Under the pieces are notes generated by a model. It saw nothing but the letters and a program-made list of their open reading frames with translations. It was not told where the DNA came from and searched no databases. A DNA stretch of 64,000 nt from Rhizophagus irregularis. Lineage: Eukaryota; Glomeromycota; Glomeromycetes; Glomerales; Glomeraceae. The translations under genes and the position numbers were made by a program. This document shows, piece after piece, positions 22,236-33,461 of the stretch (position 1 is its first letter; every line of letters starts with the position of its first letter). The stretch covers positions 3,249,001-3,313,000 of the forward strand of contig NC_089433.1 in the NCBI RefSeq assembly GCF_026210795.1, written 5' to 3'.

Positions 22236-22935
22236 CTATTTAAATTCTTTTTCAAACATAGGATTAACAGTGATTTGTTTTTCAATAGGTAAAGAAGGAT
22301 TTTTAGTATATCGTATAACTTCCTTAATAATGTCGTACGATAGACCTATATTATTGATAAATCTATTTTCAAATAATTCAAACAATTGCAAAGTATCAGA
22401 TTGATCAAAATAATTTTTATAATCTCCATTACTATTTAATATTTTTCTTATTTCGCCAACAAAATTTTCAAACATTGCGTCATTATTAAACTTTAATAAT
22501 TTACTTGCAGTAACTTTTTTTGCACAAACAATCATAACAGAGGGCATTGAAAAATCCCTATAAACCAAATATGTCCTTTTAGATTTAAGATAAAAATTTC
22601 TCGCCTTCTTACAATCATAAACGAACTTTCGATTTTTTTTAAAAGAAAATAAATGTGCAATTCCAGTTCCTTTTATTAATCCAGTAACTACATTTCTTGG
22701 ATGAATACCCGAGATTTCATCATCAATTGCTAATTCTATTTGATTCAAATATAGCCCAATTCTATAATAATACAACAAATCAATACCATTTTCCGTAATG
22801 GATTTTAAATTGAAATTAAATGGCAAAGAATCAGGTATAGTTATTAATTCGTTTTTTAGTTCTAACAAGTCACTTGCTTCTTCGGTTAAAATTAAACTTT
22901 TATCAATAAGAGATTTTAACGATATTAAATTCAGT
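22236..22935 (-). CDS. Hypothetical protein, 5' truncated
   Basis: The minus-strand frame is open from about 22935 (LNLISLKSLIDKSLILTEEA) to the stop at 22236-22238, giving about 230 residues. The first Met of the 210-residue core is a non-ATG position near 22868, so the true start is missing. Recognisable only by a LLYYYRIGLYLNQIELAIDD segment. That segment resembles LLNYYRTGAYLNKVLEDLKN at the end of the repeat protein at 30580-31818, so both may contain the same lineage-specific domain. The upstream side is cut by a CACTA-like element at 22936. Function is unknown; a decayed gene is possible. Confidence 0.5.
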
Positions 22936-23155
22936 CACTAGTCGAAATAAGAAATTTCGGACATGTGACTTTCGGCTAAGTTTCGGAATAAATTTCAGCC
23001 AAAATTCGTCTGAATTTAATTTCAGCTTAATTTCGACTCACATGATTTCTGAAGTTTTATTCTGAAGTTCTTCTGAAGTTCTTCTAATGTTCTGATTTTT
23101 CAAAGTTCTGATCATTATATAAAACTCGGTTTCCGAAATTTATTATGAACAAGTG
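22936..23155. mobile_element. 220-bp element with CACTA-like terminal inverted repeats
   Basis: The left end is CACTAGTCGAAATAAGAAAT then TTCGG. The right end (CCGAAATTTATTATGAACAA then GTG) is its imperfect inverse. Repeated CTGAAGTTCTT words lie in the middle. CACTA-type ends fit a non-autonomous EnSpm relative, which the neighbouring Tnp2 could once have served. No clear target duplication is seen. Confidence 0.5.
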
Positions 23156-23829
23156 ACACTTATGTAAAACTCAAAAAAAAAGAATTTATGTAAAATCCAA
23201 TAAAAAGCAACAACTTCCGTCAAATTTCAACTAACAAAAATGAAGATTTATTATTATTATTTTTAACAAATGTTAAATTTTCTATTAACAGGATTTACGG
23301 CCAAATATTCTCTCGCATTTTTCCTATCCAAAATTTTATATTTTATTGGCACCATCAGTAAGATTTTGGGTGGTGTATACTAGCGTTAATTAACGCCAAT
23401 TGACACTAGTGTAGTTTAATGCTTTAAAATGTAGAAAAACTAACCCTATAATGACTGATACTATCAAAATACGTGTATAAAAATGCAGTTTAGTGTTAAA
23501 CAACACGTATCATGTGTTAGTTGATTTGTATTGTACAATACACACATAGTATTGAAAAATACATTTATTTACATGTATATTTTAGTTGAAAAATGCATAA
23601 AAAAGTGTTGATTTACACATTTATTTACATGAAAATATGCATTTTTTATCTAATTATTTAACTAATGTAAATATCTAATATAGATCTATATATATGAAAT
23701 AAGTTTTCAAAAGTAAACTCAAAAACAATTGTGCTTACAAAAAATAACCTCCAGTTTCCAGGTACCGATTTAAAGCCCTTTTGCCGGGTAATCTAATATC
23801 TTGCTTTGAAATCATAAAAATTCTATTTA

Positions 23830-24917
23830 AACCTACAAAAAAAAGAAAAAAAAACATTAAAAATAATAATAAAAAAAATAAAATAAAACAATCTCATAAA
23901 GAAACTTACTGTTTAGTTCCAATACAGTGAATACACTTTGAAACTTCAGGACCTATATAATAAAAAAAAAAGAAACATTGAATAAGTTTTTTATGAAGAA
24001 AAATAAATAAGTTTCGTTTCAAAATTCGAAACTTACCATCCAAAACCAATTGAAGGCGGAACTAACTAAATAATAATAAAATAATTCGTTTCGCAACAGA
24101 ATGTTGCGAAACTTACAGTCCGAAAATTCCCAACACGTTCCGGTTACAAAAAAAAGTAAAATAGAAATGTTAACTAACGTTTCTAAAATAAAATGAAAAA
24201 AAATTTATTTCACAGCGGGACGTTGTAAAACTTACAATTCAAACGTTTTTAGCGCGTTCCTGATCCGAGGTAACACTTTGATCCTACAAAAAGGATAAAG
24301 GAGACGTTAGCAAACGTTTCCTAATAAAAATAAAAAAATATATTTTAAAGTTTCGAAGTGAAACTCTTCGAAACTTACCTTCAATCTGAAACCAAAACTT
24401 TCTCGAATCTTGGATTTGAAACTGTATACCTAAATAAATAAAAGAAAAAGGAAATGTTAGTAAACATTTCCTAATTTAAAAAAAAATCAAAAAATTAACA
24501 GAAGTTTCATAACGAAATGTACGAAACTTACCGTTTCAGAACCCATATCCAATACTGAATATTTAACTCTATAAAAAATAAAGGAGACGTTTAGTTAGAA
24601 CGTTTCCTAATAAAAAAATTTTTTTAAAAAAGTTTCGAGATAAATGGCTCGAAACTTACCATTCCGTTTCCTCTAAAATTGAATATGCCAAAAGTACTAC
24701 AAAAAAAAAATTATGGAAACATTAGTAACGTTTCCTAATAGAAATTAAAAAAAAAATTATTTAAAAAAAGTTTTGAGGTGAATGCCTCAAAACTTACCAT
24801 TTCGCCCGAAGTACAACAATGGTCCTACAAAAAAAAACCAAAGGAACGTTCCCTCATAAAATTAAGAAAAAAATAACTTTAAAAAAAAGTTTCGAAGCTT
24901 TCGCTTTGAAACTTACT
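23830..24917 (-). pseudogene. Micro-exon gene of E2, frame apparently not maintained
   Basis: On the minus strand, eight or nine blocks of 27-50 nt are each preceded by TTTGTAG/TATAG/TTTAG and followed by GTAAGTTT, for example GACCATTGTTGTACTTCGGG through GCGAAATG, and the 50-nt block starting GTATACAGTTTC. Introns again hold a 5' hairpin (GTTTCGAAG...CTTCGAAAC) and a branch-point hairpin (GGAAATGTTTACTAACATTTCC). Exon sequences differ from E1. One acceptor near 24155 reads GTAAC instead of GTAG. In the joins I tried, stops appear within about 30 codons. It is either decayed or spliced differently from my reading. Confidence 0.45.
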
Positions 24918-24924
24918 ATTTTGG

Positions 24925-25203
24925 AAATGGGAAAACGAATAAGAAAAGGGGAAAAAGGGAAGGGAATAACGAAAGAGGAGAAGGGGAGAACGAAAACAAA
25001 AAGGGAAAGGAGATAACGAAAGAGAAGGAGAAGGGGAGAACAAAAAGGGAAAGGGGAGAACGAAAGAGAAAAAAGGAAAGTCGTGAGAAAAAAATTAAGC
25101 TTTTGCTAAAAAAAAAGCTTAATTTTTTTTTTCGCAATACCGCAGCACTGCAGCAGGCGCAGCGGTAATTATTAATCCAGTATCACGTGATACATGTGAT
25201 ATG
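24925..25203 (-). promoter_or_regulatory. Promoter-like block of E2, conserved with E1
   Basis: CT-rich tract on the minus strand (24925-25085), AAGCTTAATT-armed hairpin (25089-25128), CCGCTGCGCC words and the palindrome GTATCACGTGATAC (25180-25193). Same order and spacing style as 14700-15001. Confidence 0.5.
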
Positions 25204-25925
25204 TAGATTTATATAAATAAGGGGCTTTTTCCTGAAATTTTTTTTTATATTTTTTTTAATAGATGTATATATGTGCTTATATATACATATATATATATCT
25301 ATTAACTTTAATACTTTACGAAAAGCCCCTCCTCTATAAATAGGTAGAGGTCATAAAGTACCTATAGGGGGAGAACTATTGCTGCTCCCTCTGCCTGTTT
25401 TATAGTGATAAAAAGAGGGAGTCTTCAGTAGTAAGGTTTGATGTGTATTTATACACATTAATTAGTAATATTAAACAACACAATAAACTACACCTAGTAT
25501 TAAAAAGTATGTATAATGTTAAAAAACACTAATAAAAATGGTTGTATTTCTATACTAAATTGCAGTATAACAAACTTCGTATTTATATATATTGCTTATT
25601 GGCATTTAACAATATGTTAAACTACATTTGTGTTGAAAAATATGTATAGTATTAATAAATGGTAATAACAACTAGTGTATTTTTATACTAAATTTTAATA
25701 AAACAACATTTTGTATTTGTTTACATTGATTGATGGCATTAAACTACATTGCATATCATATTGAACTATACTTGACATCAAACAACATAAAAAAACTTGT
25801 ATAATTATATGTATATAACAGCATTCAGTATTAATCATTACAGTATACAGTATTAAACAATAGGATATATCATATTAAACAACTTCTTAATGTTAATTAA
25901 CACTAAAATTATATAAAGCAACACT
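25204..25925. other. Right subterminal part of E2
   Basis: No gene. A T-rich stretch is followed by AAAGCCCCTCCTCTATAAAT and GGTAGAGGTCATAAAGTACC, then by AT-rich DNA with many TTAAACAACA and ACATTGTATT words resembling the subterminal motifs of E1. Confidence 0.5.
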
Positions 25926-28900
25926 TTTAAAACTTGCTGATGACAAATCTACTGAGAATATTATGCACTGGAATTATGCAATCTCGACCTTCAGGGTAAA
26001 ATTCAGTACCCCAAAGTTCGACATTGCAAATTTCATCGTCTTCAATACTGAAATAATAACGAGAATTCGCTGGTTGATACCATTGAATGAATGCCAAATT
26101 ATGTTCCAATTCTCCATCCGGTAAGTCAACCTTGTGAGAAAAAAAGAATTGAACTTGTCCGGGATAACAATCAACGCTACCGTCTTGTGTTATAAATTTG
26201 GCTAAAATATACGAGTTCTTTACGTGTCGAGCAAACATATTTGACCCAAATGTCTCTGAACTGATTCTACATCTACCGAACTGTTTCATTTTGACGGAAA
26301 TGATCTTTGAATTCTCATGGCCTTCTCTGAATGGCTTTTGAAACTCAAGTGTTTCATAAGTCGCCAAATAGTATTCGACCAGTAAATCAAGCATTGAATT
26401 TGATATCACTACATTTTCAGAGGCGGGACCCAACATTTCACCTGGAAATGACTCGCTTCCAGTGACTATTGATTGTTGAATATTTCGCGAATTCAACCAA
26501 AATCGTTTTATTTCATCGGCTGAAAATTCGTCAACCTCTGCCAAGGATCCAACAAAAGTTCGGTTATTGAGAAGTTCTAGTCCCCTTACATTTTCTCCAG
26601 AATTTATAATACTATCAATGTGGATATCAGCCATCATTCGTCGCATAATTTCCAGTTCTATTTTCCTATGGCTATTTGGTAAGACGCCTAAAATTTAAAA
26701 TTACGATTACGCATAAATTAAGAATAAGAATATTAAACCTAAATAAATAGTTATAGTTTACCTAATATACCATTCATGCGTTCGAAGGAGAAACACCAGA
26801 ATGCGTATAAAGGTCCAAAATCATACGTACATTCACTCAAATGAAATGAAAGATGGAAATTAGGAGTAATTTTATTTCGTCCATAATGTTCCTCAATGAA
26901 CTTCACAATTTCAATCAATTTCTCATGCGATTCTCTCATAGCATCAAGTTCTAAAATTTGACTTACGAAAGCTGTACAAACTCTCACAAAATGATGGAGA
27001 ATTTTCTGATCATGTACCGAAAGGTGACTCCATAGCGATACTGTAGCATAAATTGTGAAAAAGATTTGCCATTGATCTGCTGTAAAATTTGAAAATCCTT
27101 CTCTGCAATGGATTTTCCCAGGGATTCGTCCCAAATCGGATGGAATCTGAAACTCATCCATTTTTTTTTGAATTTTTATAAACGATTGTTGGTTTAAAAT
27201 TCCTTCATCAACCCAAATTCTTTTCACTATCCATCTCACAATGCCTAGAAATAAGCAGTACATTGGATTGACAACAATGAACCTTATAGGGTCGAAGTAT
27301 AACAACCACAATAATTCTGACCATCTAACTCCAGTATCTTTCGTAAAATGTTTTCGTGAAGCATTAGAGTTACAACGTCGCCATTCATGTGCATTTTCAC
27401 GAAACTCGGCCAAATCTCAAGTAACAAACCATTCGTCTATATTGTCTATCCTGGCGAAATTATTTTGTCGATTCTCATAATTTGCTCGTTTTTTGCACCA
27501 GTGACATAATGCAAGCGCTAAAATATGTCCGCATATCTTCCTTACCACGGGAACATCACACAAAACTAGTACTAAAACTGCACGAATATTTTTTCCGTTT
27601 TGGCATTCAAATGTTCGATTTAGAGTTATTCCACTCTATAGTAATTCTAAATCATTGACAATTGGTGCTAAATAGTGATTGATTTGGTGTAAGCTCACTT
27701 CGTTAGGACCTGGTAATATTCTGAGAATTAATAAATTTTCTCTTTTAAATCAAATGTCTCGAGGCAAGTTTCAAATGGCGACATATATCACACCGGTGCT
27801 GTGAATTGTCCCTTCATAGGGTTGGAACCAATCCACATTCAGCATTAGACCGAGGTGTGAATCTGCAACTTTAGGCCGGAAAAAATTAGGCGAATCATGA
27901 TAAGAAGTATCCTTAAATGTTTACTACACTTGACCATCGTAAATGTCAGTCAATATATTTTCAGAATGTAATCGATCGGACCAATGTCTGAGTGACCTTT
28001 CGAATTCTGATCGAAGATATAGGGTTGCTAATTGTTGACGAATTGTAGAAAATGGATAAATCATCTCAATTCAATTTGACATTCTATTTAATAATCTTAT
28101 TTGATGAGATAAAGGAGTTTGGCACTTCTGGCGTCTTGATGAATTTGGAAATTCGATATGTTGACATTTCATAATGGCAAGAATTTCATCTTGACGAAAC
28201 TCCTCTACTTCTTGTTTGTTGTATAATTTGTGACACTTCGTACATGCTGCAAAGCAATGAAATCGATCTTCTATGTTGAGAATATTTCTCGCTTTATATA
28301 AAGTGACGGGAAAATTTTCAAATGCAGTATCGCCAATTTCATCCAATAACAGTTTTATGAACTTTATTAGTGATTCAGTTGCTGTTTCTGGAATGTTAAA
28401 TCTCATTCGAAATTTCATAATCCATATTAAAATCCATAAAAACTTATTATCATCGCTAGTTGGAGTTGGAGTGACATCTGGGTCTTGATATGGTTCGAAA
28501 GAAGGGCATGAATAATCTTCAAAAGTTTCAGATTTGTTATTTTCCGATTCGTCATCTCCATTCAATTCGTTATCATTAGTGTCTTCGCTTTGATCTTTGG
28601 CCATACTTTCTCTCAGTAATAAATCTTGTTCGATGTTACTGATGTTACCAATGGAAACTCTAGTCAAATATACCTTGATCTACGTCTTTGAGGCAATCGG
28701 TCAACTCTTTGCTCATTTAAAATAGTCAATTGAGATGATTCATCATTAATATTTTCAGTATTTTCCAAAACTTCAGATGGTTCATTATCCCAAATTTCAG
28801 TATTTTCCAAAACTTCGATAGTTCGTTATCCCGAATTTCAGTATTTTCGATAATTACTTCTGAAACATCTGACGAAAGTTGGCTTGATAATTTATGTCAA

Positions 28901-29179
28901 TTCTTTGTGCGAGGAGCAACTAATATTCCTTCGCAATCGCTACAGAAACAGGGTACTTTATGAATTCTTGGCTGAATGATTGATCGAGTAGTAACTCGAG
29001 GTGATCTGGTAGTAATAGGATTTTCATCAAGTACACTAGATATCGTTCTTTTTCGTCCCATTTTGTCAAAAATTTCAGATAATTTTGATAATTATGGAAT
29101 TGTATCGAAATTTGTTTCGATTCAATAATTATCATATAATTGTTACTAGTGAAGTTTCGACTAATGAATTTTCAACTTG

Positions 29180-29296
29180 AGCGATCAACTTAAAAGTGAT
29201 TTATCGAATTCTCATCAAACTTTATGAATTTTCCATTAACTTTAAGTGATGTATTGAATTCTCATCAAACTTTACGAATTTTCCATCAACTTTAAG
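29180..29296 (+). repeat. Two-copy 55-bp tandem repeat
   Basis: GAATTCTCATCAAACTTTAC or TAT followed by GAATTTTCCATYAACTTTAA occurs twice, directly between the Tnp2 pseudogene and the next inverted-repeat element. Confidence 0.7.
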
Positions 29297-29298
29297 TA

Positions 29299-30615
29299 GG
29301 ACCCCGGAAAATGCTTATATATGTAAGGTACCAAGGTGCTTAGCCAACATAGTAAAGTTTTATGATGTAAGAATTTTATAATGCTTAATTTTAAGAAAAT
29401 TTTATACTATGTAAGATAATTAAATTGCATATTTTTGGTATTATTTTAAAATACTAAGAGTTTTTAGTTGCTTATTTTTCATATTTATATAACTTTTTAA
29501 AATATTATATATTGAATTTATAATTAATTTTTATTTTATTTTCACTAACGGTGAGTGTTAATTTTGTACTACATTTCACAATTTTATATAAATACATAAA
29601 CAAAAATTTTTTTTTGATGAAATTTCATTTTTTTTTTCAATGTTTTATTAATTATCTGTCAATAGTATCTTTTTAATTTTTATTAAACTCAGTGTATTAT
29701 TTTTAATATAAAATTACTGTATTATACATGTTTATTTTGTTAAATAAAATTACTATAAATATGTTTTACTTTAAAATATAATTTCACTACTCACCACTTT
29801 GGTTATATCAAATTATCTTTTATGCTTAAGTAAGTTTGTTCAGCAAGTTAAATCTACTTGTATTTTAATTTTCATAAGGCTAAGTATGATATTTATATAG
29901 AAAAGCATATTTTTTTTAACGGTAATAACTTTTAAATTTTTCACTTTTTCGTTTATAACTTCAGAGCGTAATTACACCACTTCAGTCAAATGAAATTGAC
30001 TTTCTAAATTAATTGAAAGTTGTTCAGCAAGGTCGAAACTACTTATATATTAATTTTCATGAGTGTGGGTATAATACTTATGGAGAAAAGTGCATTTTTC
30101 ATAACGGTACTAACTTCCGAATTTTTCATTTCTCCGTTTACAACTTCAGAGCGTAATTACACCTCTTTGGTCAAATGAAATCGACTTTCTAAATTAATTG
30201 AAAATTGTTCAGAAAGGTTGAAACTACCTACATATTAATTTTTATGGGTGTAAGTATAATACTTATGGAGAAACTTACATTTTTTGTAATAGTATTAATT
30301 TCGAATTTTTCTTTTACTGTTTATTAACTTTATTAATTGAATATTGTTAATCTACTTGTATATTATGTTTAGTTTAGCTTCACAACATATTTAAAATTGG
30401 ATTTAATAAAATATATTAATTAATAAATATATTTTATAAATTATATGTGTTATAATAAAAATTTAATTAGGTTAGAAGATTGATTTGCTTATTTTTATAT
30501 AATTTTTAAGGTTAGATATCAACAATGCTTAGCGATCATAGTAAAAACCTATGCTTAGAGCTACTAATAAAAAATATTTTTGGGATCTTACCTATATAAG
30601 TATTTTCCGGGGTCC
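29299..30615. mobile_element. 1.3-kb inverted-repeat element with TA flanks (E3)
   Basis: The left end is GGACCCCGGAAAATGCTTAT and the right end is its inverse (ATAAGTATTTTCCGGGGTCC), with about 33 bp of TIR and 3-4 mismatches. TA lies on both sides (29297-29298, 30616-30617), suggesting a Tc1/mariner-like target duplication. The interior is non-coding and contains a 183-bp tandem repeat (about 29770-30330; shared word TTCAGAGCGTAATTACACC). Confidence 0.75.
29770..30330 (+). repeat. 183-bp tandem repeat inside E3
   Basis: Roughly three units are marked by TTCAGAGCGTAATTACACC (29962 and 30145), GACTTTCTAAATTAATTGAA and ATAATACTTATGGAGAAA. The first copy is the most diverged. Confidence 0.75.
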
Positions 30616-31818
30616 TATGGAAGTGGTGAGAGAGAAGTCAATGTGGTTGTTGAAGTTGCTAAAACTAGTGATGAAGACGGAGATAATAGCGAACAATTGA
30701 TAAATAAAAACTCATTAAGTAATCAAGATGTTGATATGATAGAAGTCCCTGGGAACGCTGAAGAATGTGTCCAGGAAGCAGGTTATGAGGTTATTGAAGT
30801 TGCTAAAAAAACTAGTGATGAAGATGGAGATAATAGCGAACAATTGATAAATAAAAACTTATTAAGTAATCAAGATGTTGATATGATAGAAGTCCCTGAG
30901 AACGCTGAAGAATGTGTCCAGGAAGGAGGTTATGAGGTTATTGAGGTTGCTAAAAAAACTAGTGATGAAGATGGAGATAATAGCGAACAATTGATAAATA
31001 AAAACTCATTAAGTAATCAAGATGTCGATATGATAGAGTTCCCTGGGAACGCTGATGTATGTGTCCAGGAAGCAGGTGATGAGGTTGGTAAAATGACCAA
31101 AACTAGTTATTTGTGTCCAGTATACAATAATAGAGGTACCGATGAAGAAAACATGTTTGGCGAACAAATGGTAAACAATAACTCTGAAAGTAATGAAGAA
31201 GATGTAATTTTATTCAAAAATGCTTTCATTAGCGAATACTATGATGACGTAGAAAGTAGTTTTAATGCATTAAATATTACAAATGATTATAATATTTGGC
31301 CTCAATATACATCGTTAAATGCTGTTGAATTGTCACAAAGTCACGAGCTTTCTCATTTTGAACATCAAGTTCATTCGTCTACTTATTTACAACTATCTGA
31401 AATGTACGATTACGGTGATAATTATTCACAAAATATTGATTTATCGTTACGTGATGAAAGAAAATCATTAGATATAAACAAATCTTTAAAATTGTCTAAA
31501 AAACTATTGAAAGAAACAGAATTAAAAGATTCGATTATTTCTGTTGCTTATCCTAAATATAGAAATTCTGAAAATTTAAATTATTTAGAGAATAATAATT
31601 TTTTAAACATACTTGAAAATTGTTTAATTGCAGAAATCAAATCAGAATCACAAAAATGCGAATTATTATTAAATTATTATAGGACTGGGGCATATTTAAA
31701 TAAAGTATTAGAAGACTTAAAGAACGAGTTATCTGATATATCTGAAATTATTGAACGAAATATATGTACTGCTATAGTCGACAATTTTAAGTTCCGTAAA
31801 ATGATTTCCGAAAAATAA
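30580..31818 (+). CDS. Hypothetical protein with three 49-residue repeats (5' end uncertain)
   Basis: The frame is open from 30580 to the stop at 31816-31818, but the first in-frame ATG is at 30736. Bases before 30616 belong to the right TIR of E3, so the original 5' end was probably displaced by that insertion. Three repeats of 49 residues (VAKKTSDEDGDNSEQLINKN, then SLSNQDVDMIEVPGNAEECV) are followed by an acidic, Asn-rich middle. The C-terminal domain contains ENCLIAEIKSESQKCELLLN and YYRTGAYLNKVLEDLKNELS, resembling the protein at 22236. The repeats are about 95% identical in DNA, so their expansion is recent. No known domain is recognised. An upstream exon, not seen, could supply the start. 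Confidence 0.55.
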   Translation: MGSYLYKYFPGSYGSGEREVNVVVEVAKTSDEDGDNSEQLINKNSLSNQDVDMIEVPGNAEECVQEAGYEVIEVAKKTSDEDGDNSEQLINKNLLSNQDVDMIEVPENAEECVQEGGYEVIEVAKKTSDEDGDNSEQLINKNSLSNQDVDMIEFPGNADVCVQEAGDEVGKMTKTSYLCPVYNNRGTDEENMFGEQMVNNNSESNEEDVILFKNAFISEYYDDVESSFNALNITNDYNIWPQYTSLNAVELSQSHELSHFEHQVHSSTYLQLSEMYDYGDNYSQNIDLSLRDERKSLDINKSLKLSKKLLKETELKDSIISVAYPKYRNSENLNYLENNNFLNILENCLIAEIKSESQKCELLLNYYRTGAYLNKVLEDLKNELSDISEIIERNICTAIVDNFKFRKMISEK

Positions 31819-32814
31819 GTTTTTAATATATGCAGGGTTATACGTAATTAAAAGACGCATATTAAAAAAGAAAATTTTGGAATTATTTAGAATATTATTT
31901 TAAATTATTAATACGGACATTCAATAATTCCTCTTATATTTTGATCAAAGTACTTTCTTAAATAAGATTTATTGAAAGTGTTAGAAAAATTATTCACACT
32001 GATATTTTTCGAATTATTGATTTAGTAAATAGTACAAAAAAAAAAACAATCTAATCTAAATTTGTTGTTTTATGTATCACAAAGTATCATTGTACTGACA
32101 TTTATGGCTGTAAATGAAGTCTTTTTTCTTTATATGAAAGGTTGGAGTGTCCTTTTCATTATTTAAATTTAGTTGCATGACATCCATATTTTTACGAAAT
32201 AGAATTTAATTATATTAGGAGTACGGTTATTTGAAAAAATATTCCTGGATACCCTTTTAGTATTGTACATCCGCGGATACCTGTCGCAATTCCGAATATG
32301 TTTTGAAAGCTGTTGTGATTGTTTACATGAATAAGGGTTAACGTTACAATGTTTATTTGTCCAACTTTATCTAACCAAATTGCTTTTTTCAAAATTTAAA
32401 ATCTCATGTGTTAGATGCTGTCGTGTTTTAAACTCGCAGATCTACCTCGGTTGCCATTATTAACTTATTATTAACTGATTTTGCTCGTACGAGCATACAG
32501 GGCTGAGCTGTGCGACAATTAATTTGCAGCATTACTTTATAAGTCGAATAGACCCTCTGAATACGTAATAGAATCTTCCGCGGACAGAGGCTATTAATCT
32601 GTACTTGGGAATACGGTAAATCTGTACACGGAAGCAATAATTCGTACGTACAAAGTAAATGCTTTTAAAACTTTTTACATTACACTTCGGCCGATTTTTA
32701 TACAATAAGAACGACGAACTCCGACCTAAAATTCTTCAAATTCGTGAAATTCGTGCAACTATGTTCCTCAGTGTATTCAGGAGCCCCTGTCTAGGAGTTT
32801 TATTTCTGATTTAC

Positions 32815-33009
32815 CCCAGCATCGCCCCAAGATTTCTAAGTAAAATTCCACCCCACGTGACCGGTGATGTTTAATGGGGAGTGAAAAATATTTTTTTCAC
32901 CACTAAAAATTTCCAGAATACTTATGAAAAAATGAAAACGGTGAGGTGTGACGCGGGGTGACATTTTATGCAGGTCACGTGGGGTGAAAAATCTTGGGGC
33001 GACGCTGGG
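32815..33009. mobile_element. 195-bp MITE with GC-rich terminal inverted repeats
   Basis: CCAGCATCGCCCCAAGATTT at the left pairs with AAATCTTGGGGCGACGCTGG at the right. A second inner pair, CACCCCACGTGACC / GGTCACGTGGGGTG, extends the hairpin. No coding sequence. Confidence 0.75.
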
Positions 33010-33461
33010 TTCTGTACATCGTCACGTGCCTGACAGCGATCACTGATCAATAACCAATCACCCGTTTTGTTTTGAATTATCAGTCCCGATCAAAAATCCG
33101 AGCGATCAGGTTATTGTGTCACCTCTACGTATAATTTTGGTACACTTTGGACTAAAAAAACGTATAAATATGTTAGCTATATTCACTTCTAACAAAACGG
33201 TTCTCTTCAGTATTTTTAATATCAAATTTTTTTAATAAGTGAATAATAAAATGAAGAAATTTTTTTATGCTACAATCACTTTACGACAGGCCACTTCGTG
33301 ACATTTTTTTTAATGAGCCATGTTTATATGACCCAACATTATTATAAACATGAGAAGAATCAATTATTCAATTTAGTAAGGTACAGTATGTAAGTTTAAA
33401 TTTGGTAATCCTTCCATTTTTTTTTATACAGTCCATTATATATAAATGGTATTAACCCAGA

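Larger units (their letters stand above)
23352..25942. mobile_element. Element E2: second copy of the micro-exon element family
   Basis: The left end is CATCAGTAAGATTTTGGG and the right end (TTTTAAAACTTGCTGATG) is the inverse of E1's left end. GT on both sides (minus-strand view) and restoration of the codons for RFVPIK when the element is removed show a precise insertion into the Tnp2 gene. The internal order matches E1: subterminal words, last-exon region, micro-exon array, CT-rich tract, AAGCTT hairpin, GTATCACGTGATAC palindrome, subterminal words. It lacks E1's 1-kb hairpin intron and carries different sequence at 25200-25440. No transposase is encoded. Confidence 0.75.
23263..29061 (-). 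pseudogene. Tnp2-type transposase pseudogene 2, interrupted by element E2
   Basis: The start ATG is at 29059-29061 (MGRKRTISSVLDENPITTRS). Then come an acidic region with a Cys-rich strip (FHCFAACTKCHKLYNKQEV), the Transposase_21 core (LGLMLNVDWFQPYEG, ILPGPNEV, GHILALALCHWCKKR), and a DUF4218-like part (FHLSFHLSECTYDFGPLYAF). After an intron (about 26690-26755) the frame runs to VHNILSRF at 25950, where E2 begins. The reading continues beyond E2 at 23350 with VPIKYKILDRKNAREYLAVN and ends at 23263-23265. At least seven in-frame stops are seen, including 28071-28073, 27921-27926 (two), 27771-27773, 27750-27752, 27636-27638 and 27417-27419. There is also a one-base frame change near 28820. Confidence 0.75.

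Noticed and set aside
24916-25137. Minus-strand hydrophobic open frame in E2
   Set aside because: Same CT-rich tract effect, with no ATG start.
32659-32874. Plus-strand 71-codon frame
   Set aside because: It ends inside the 195-bp MITE and has no upstream or downstream exon support.
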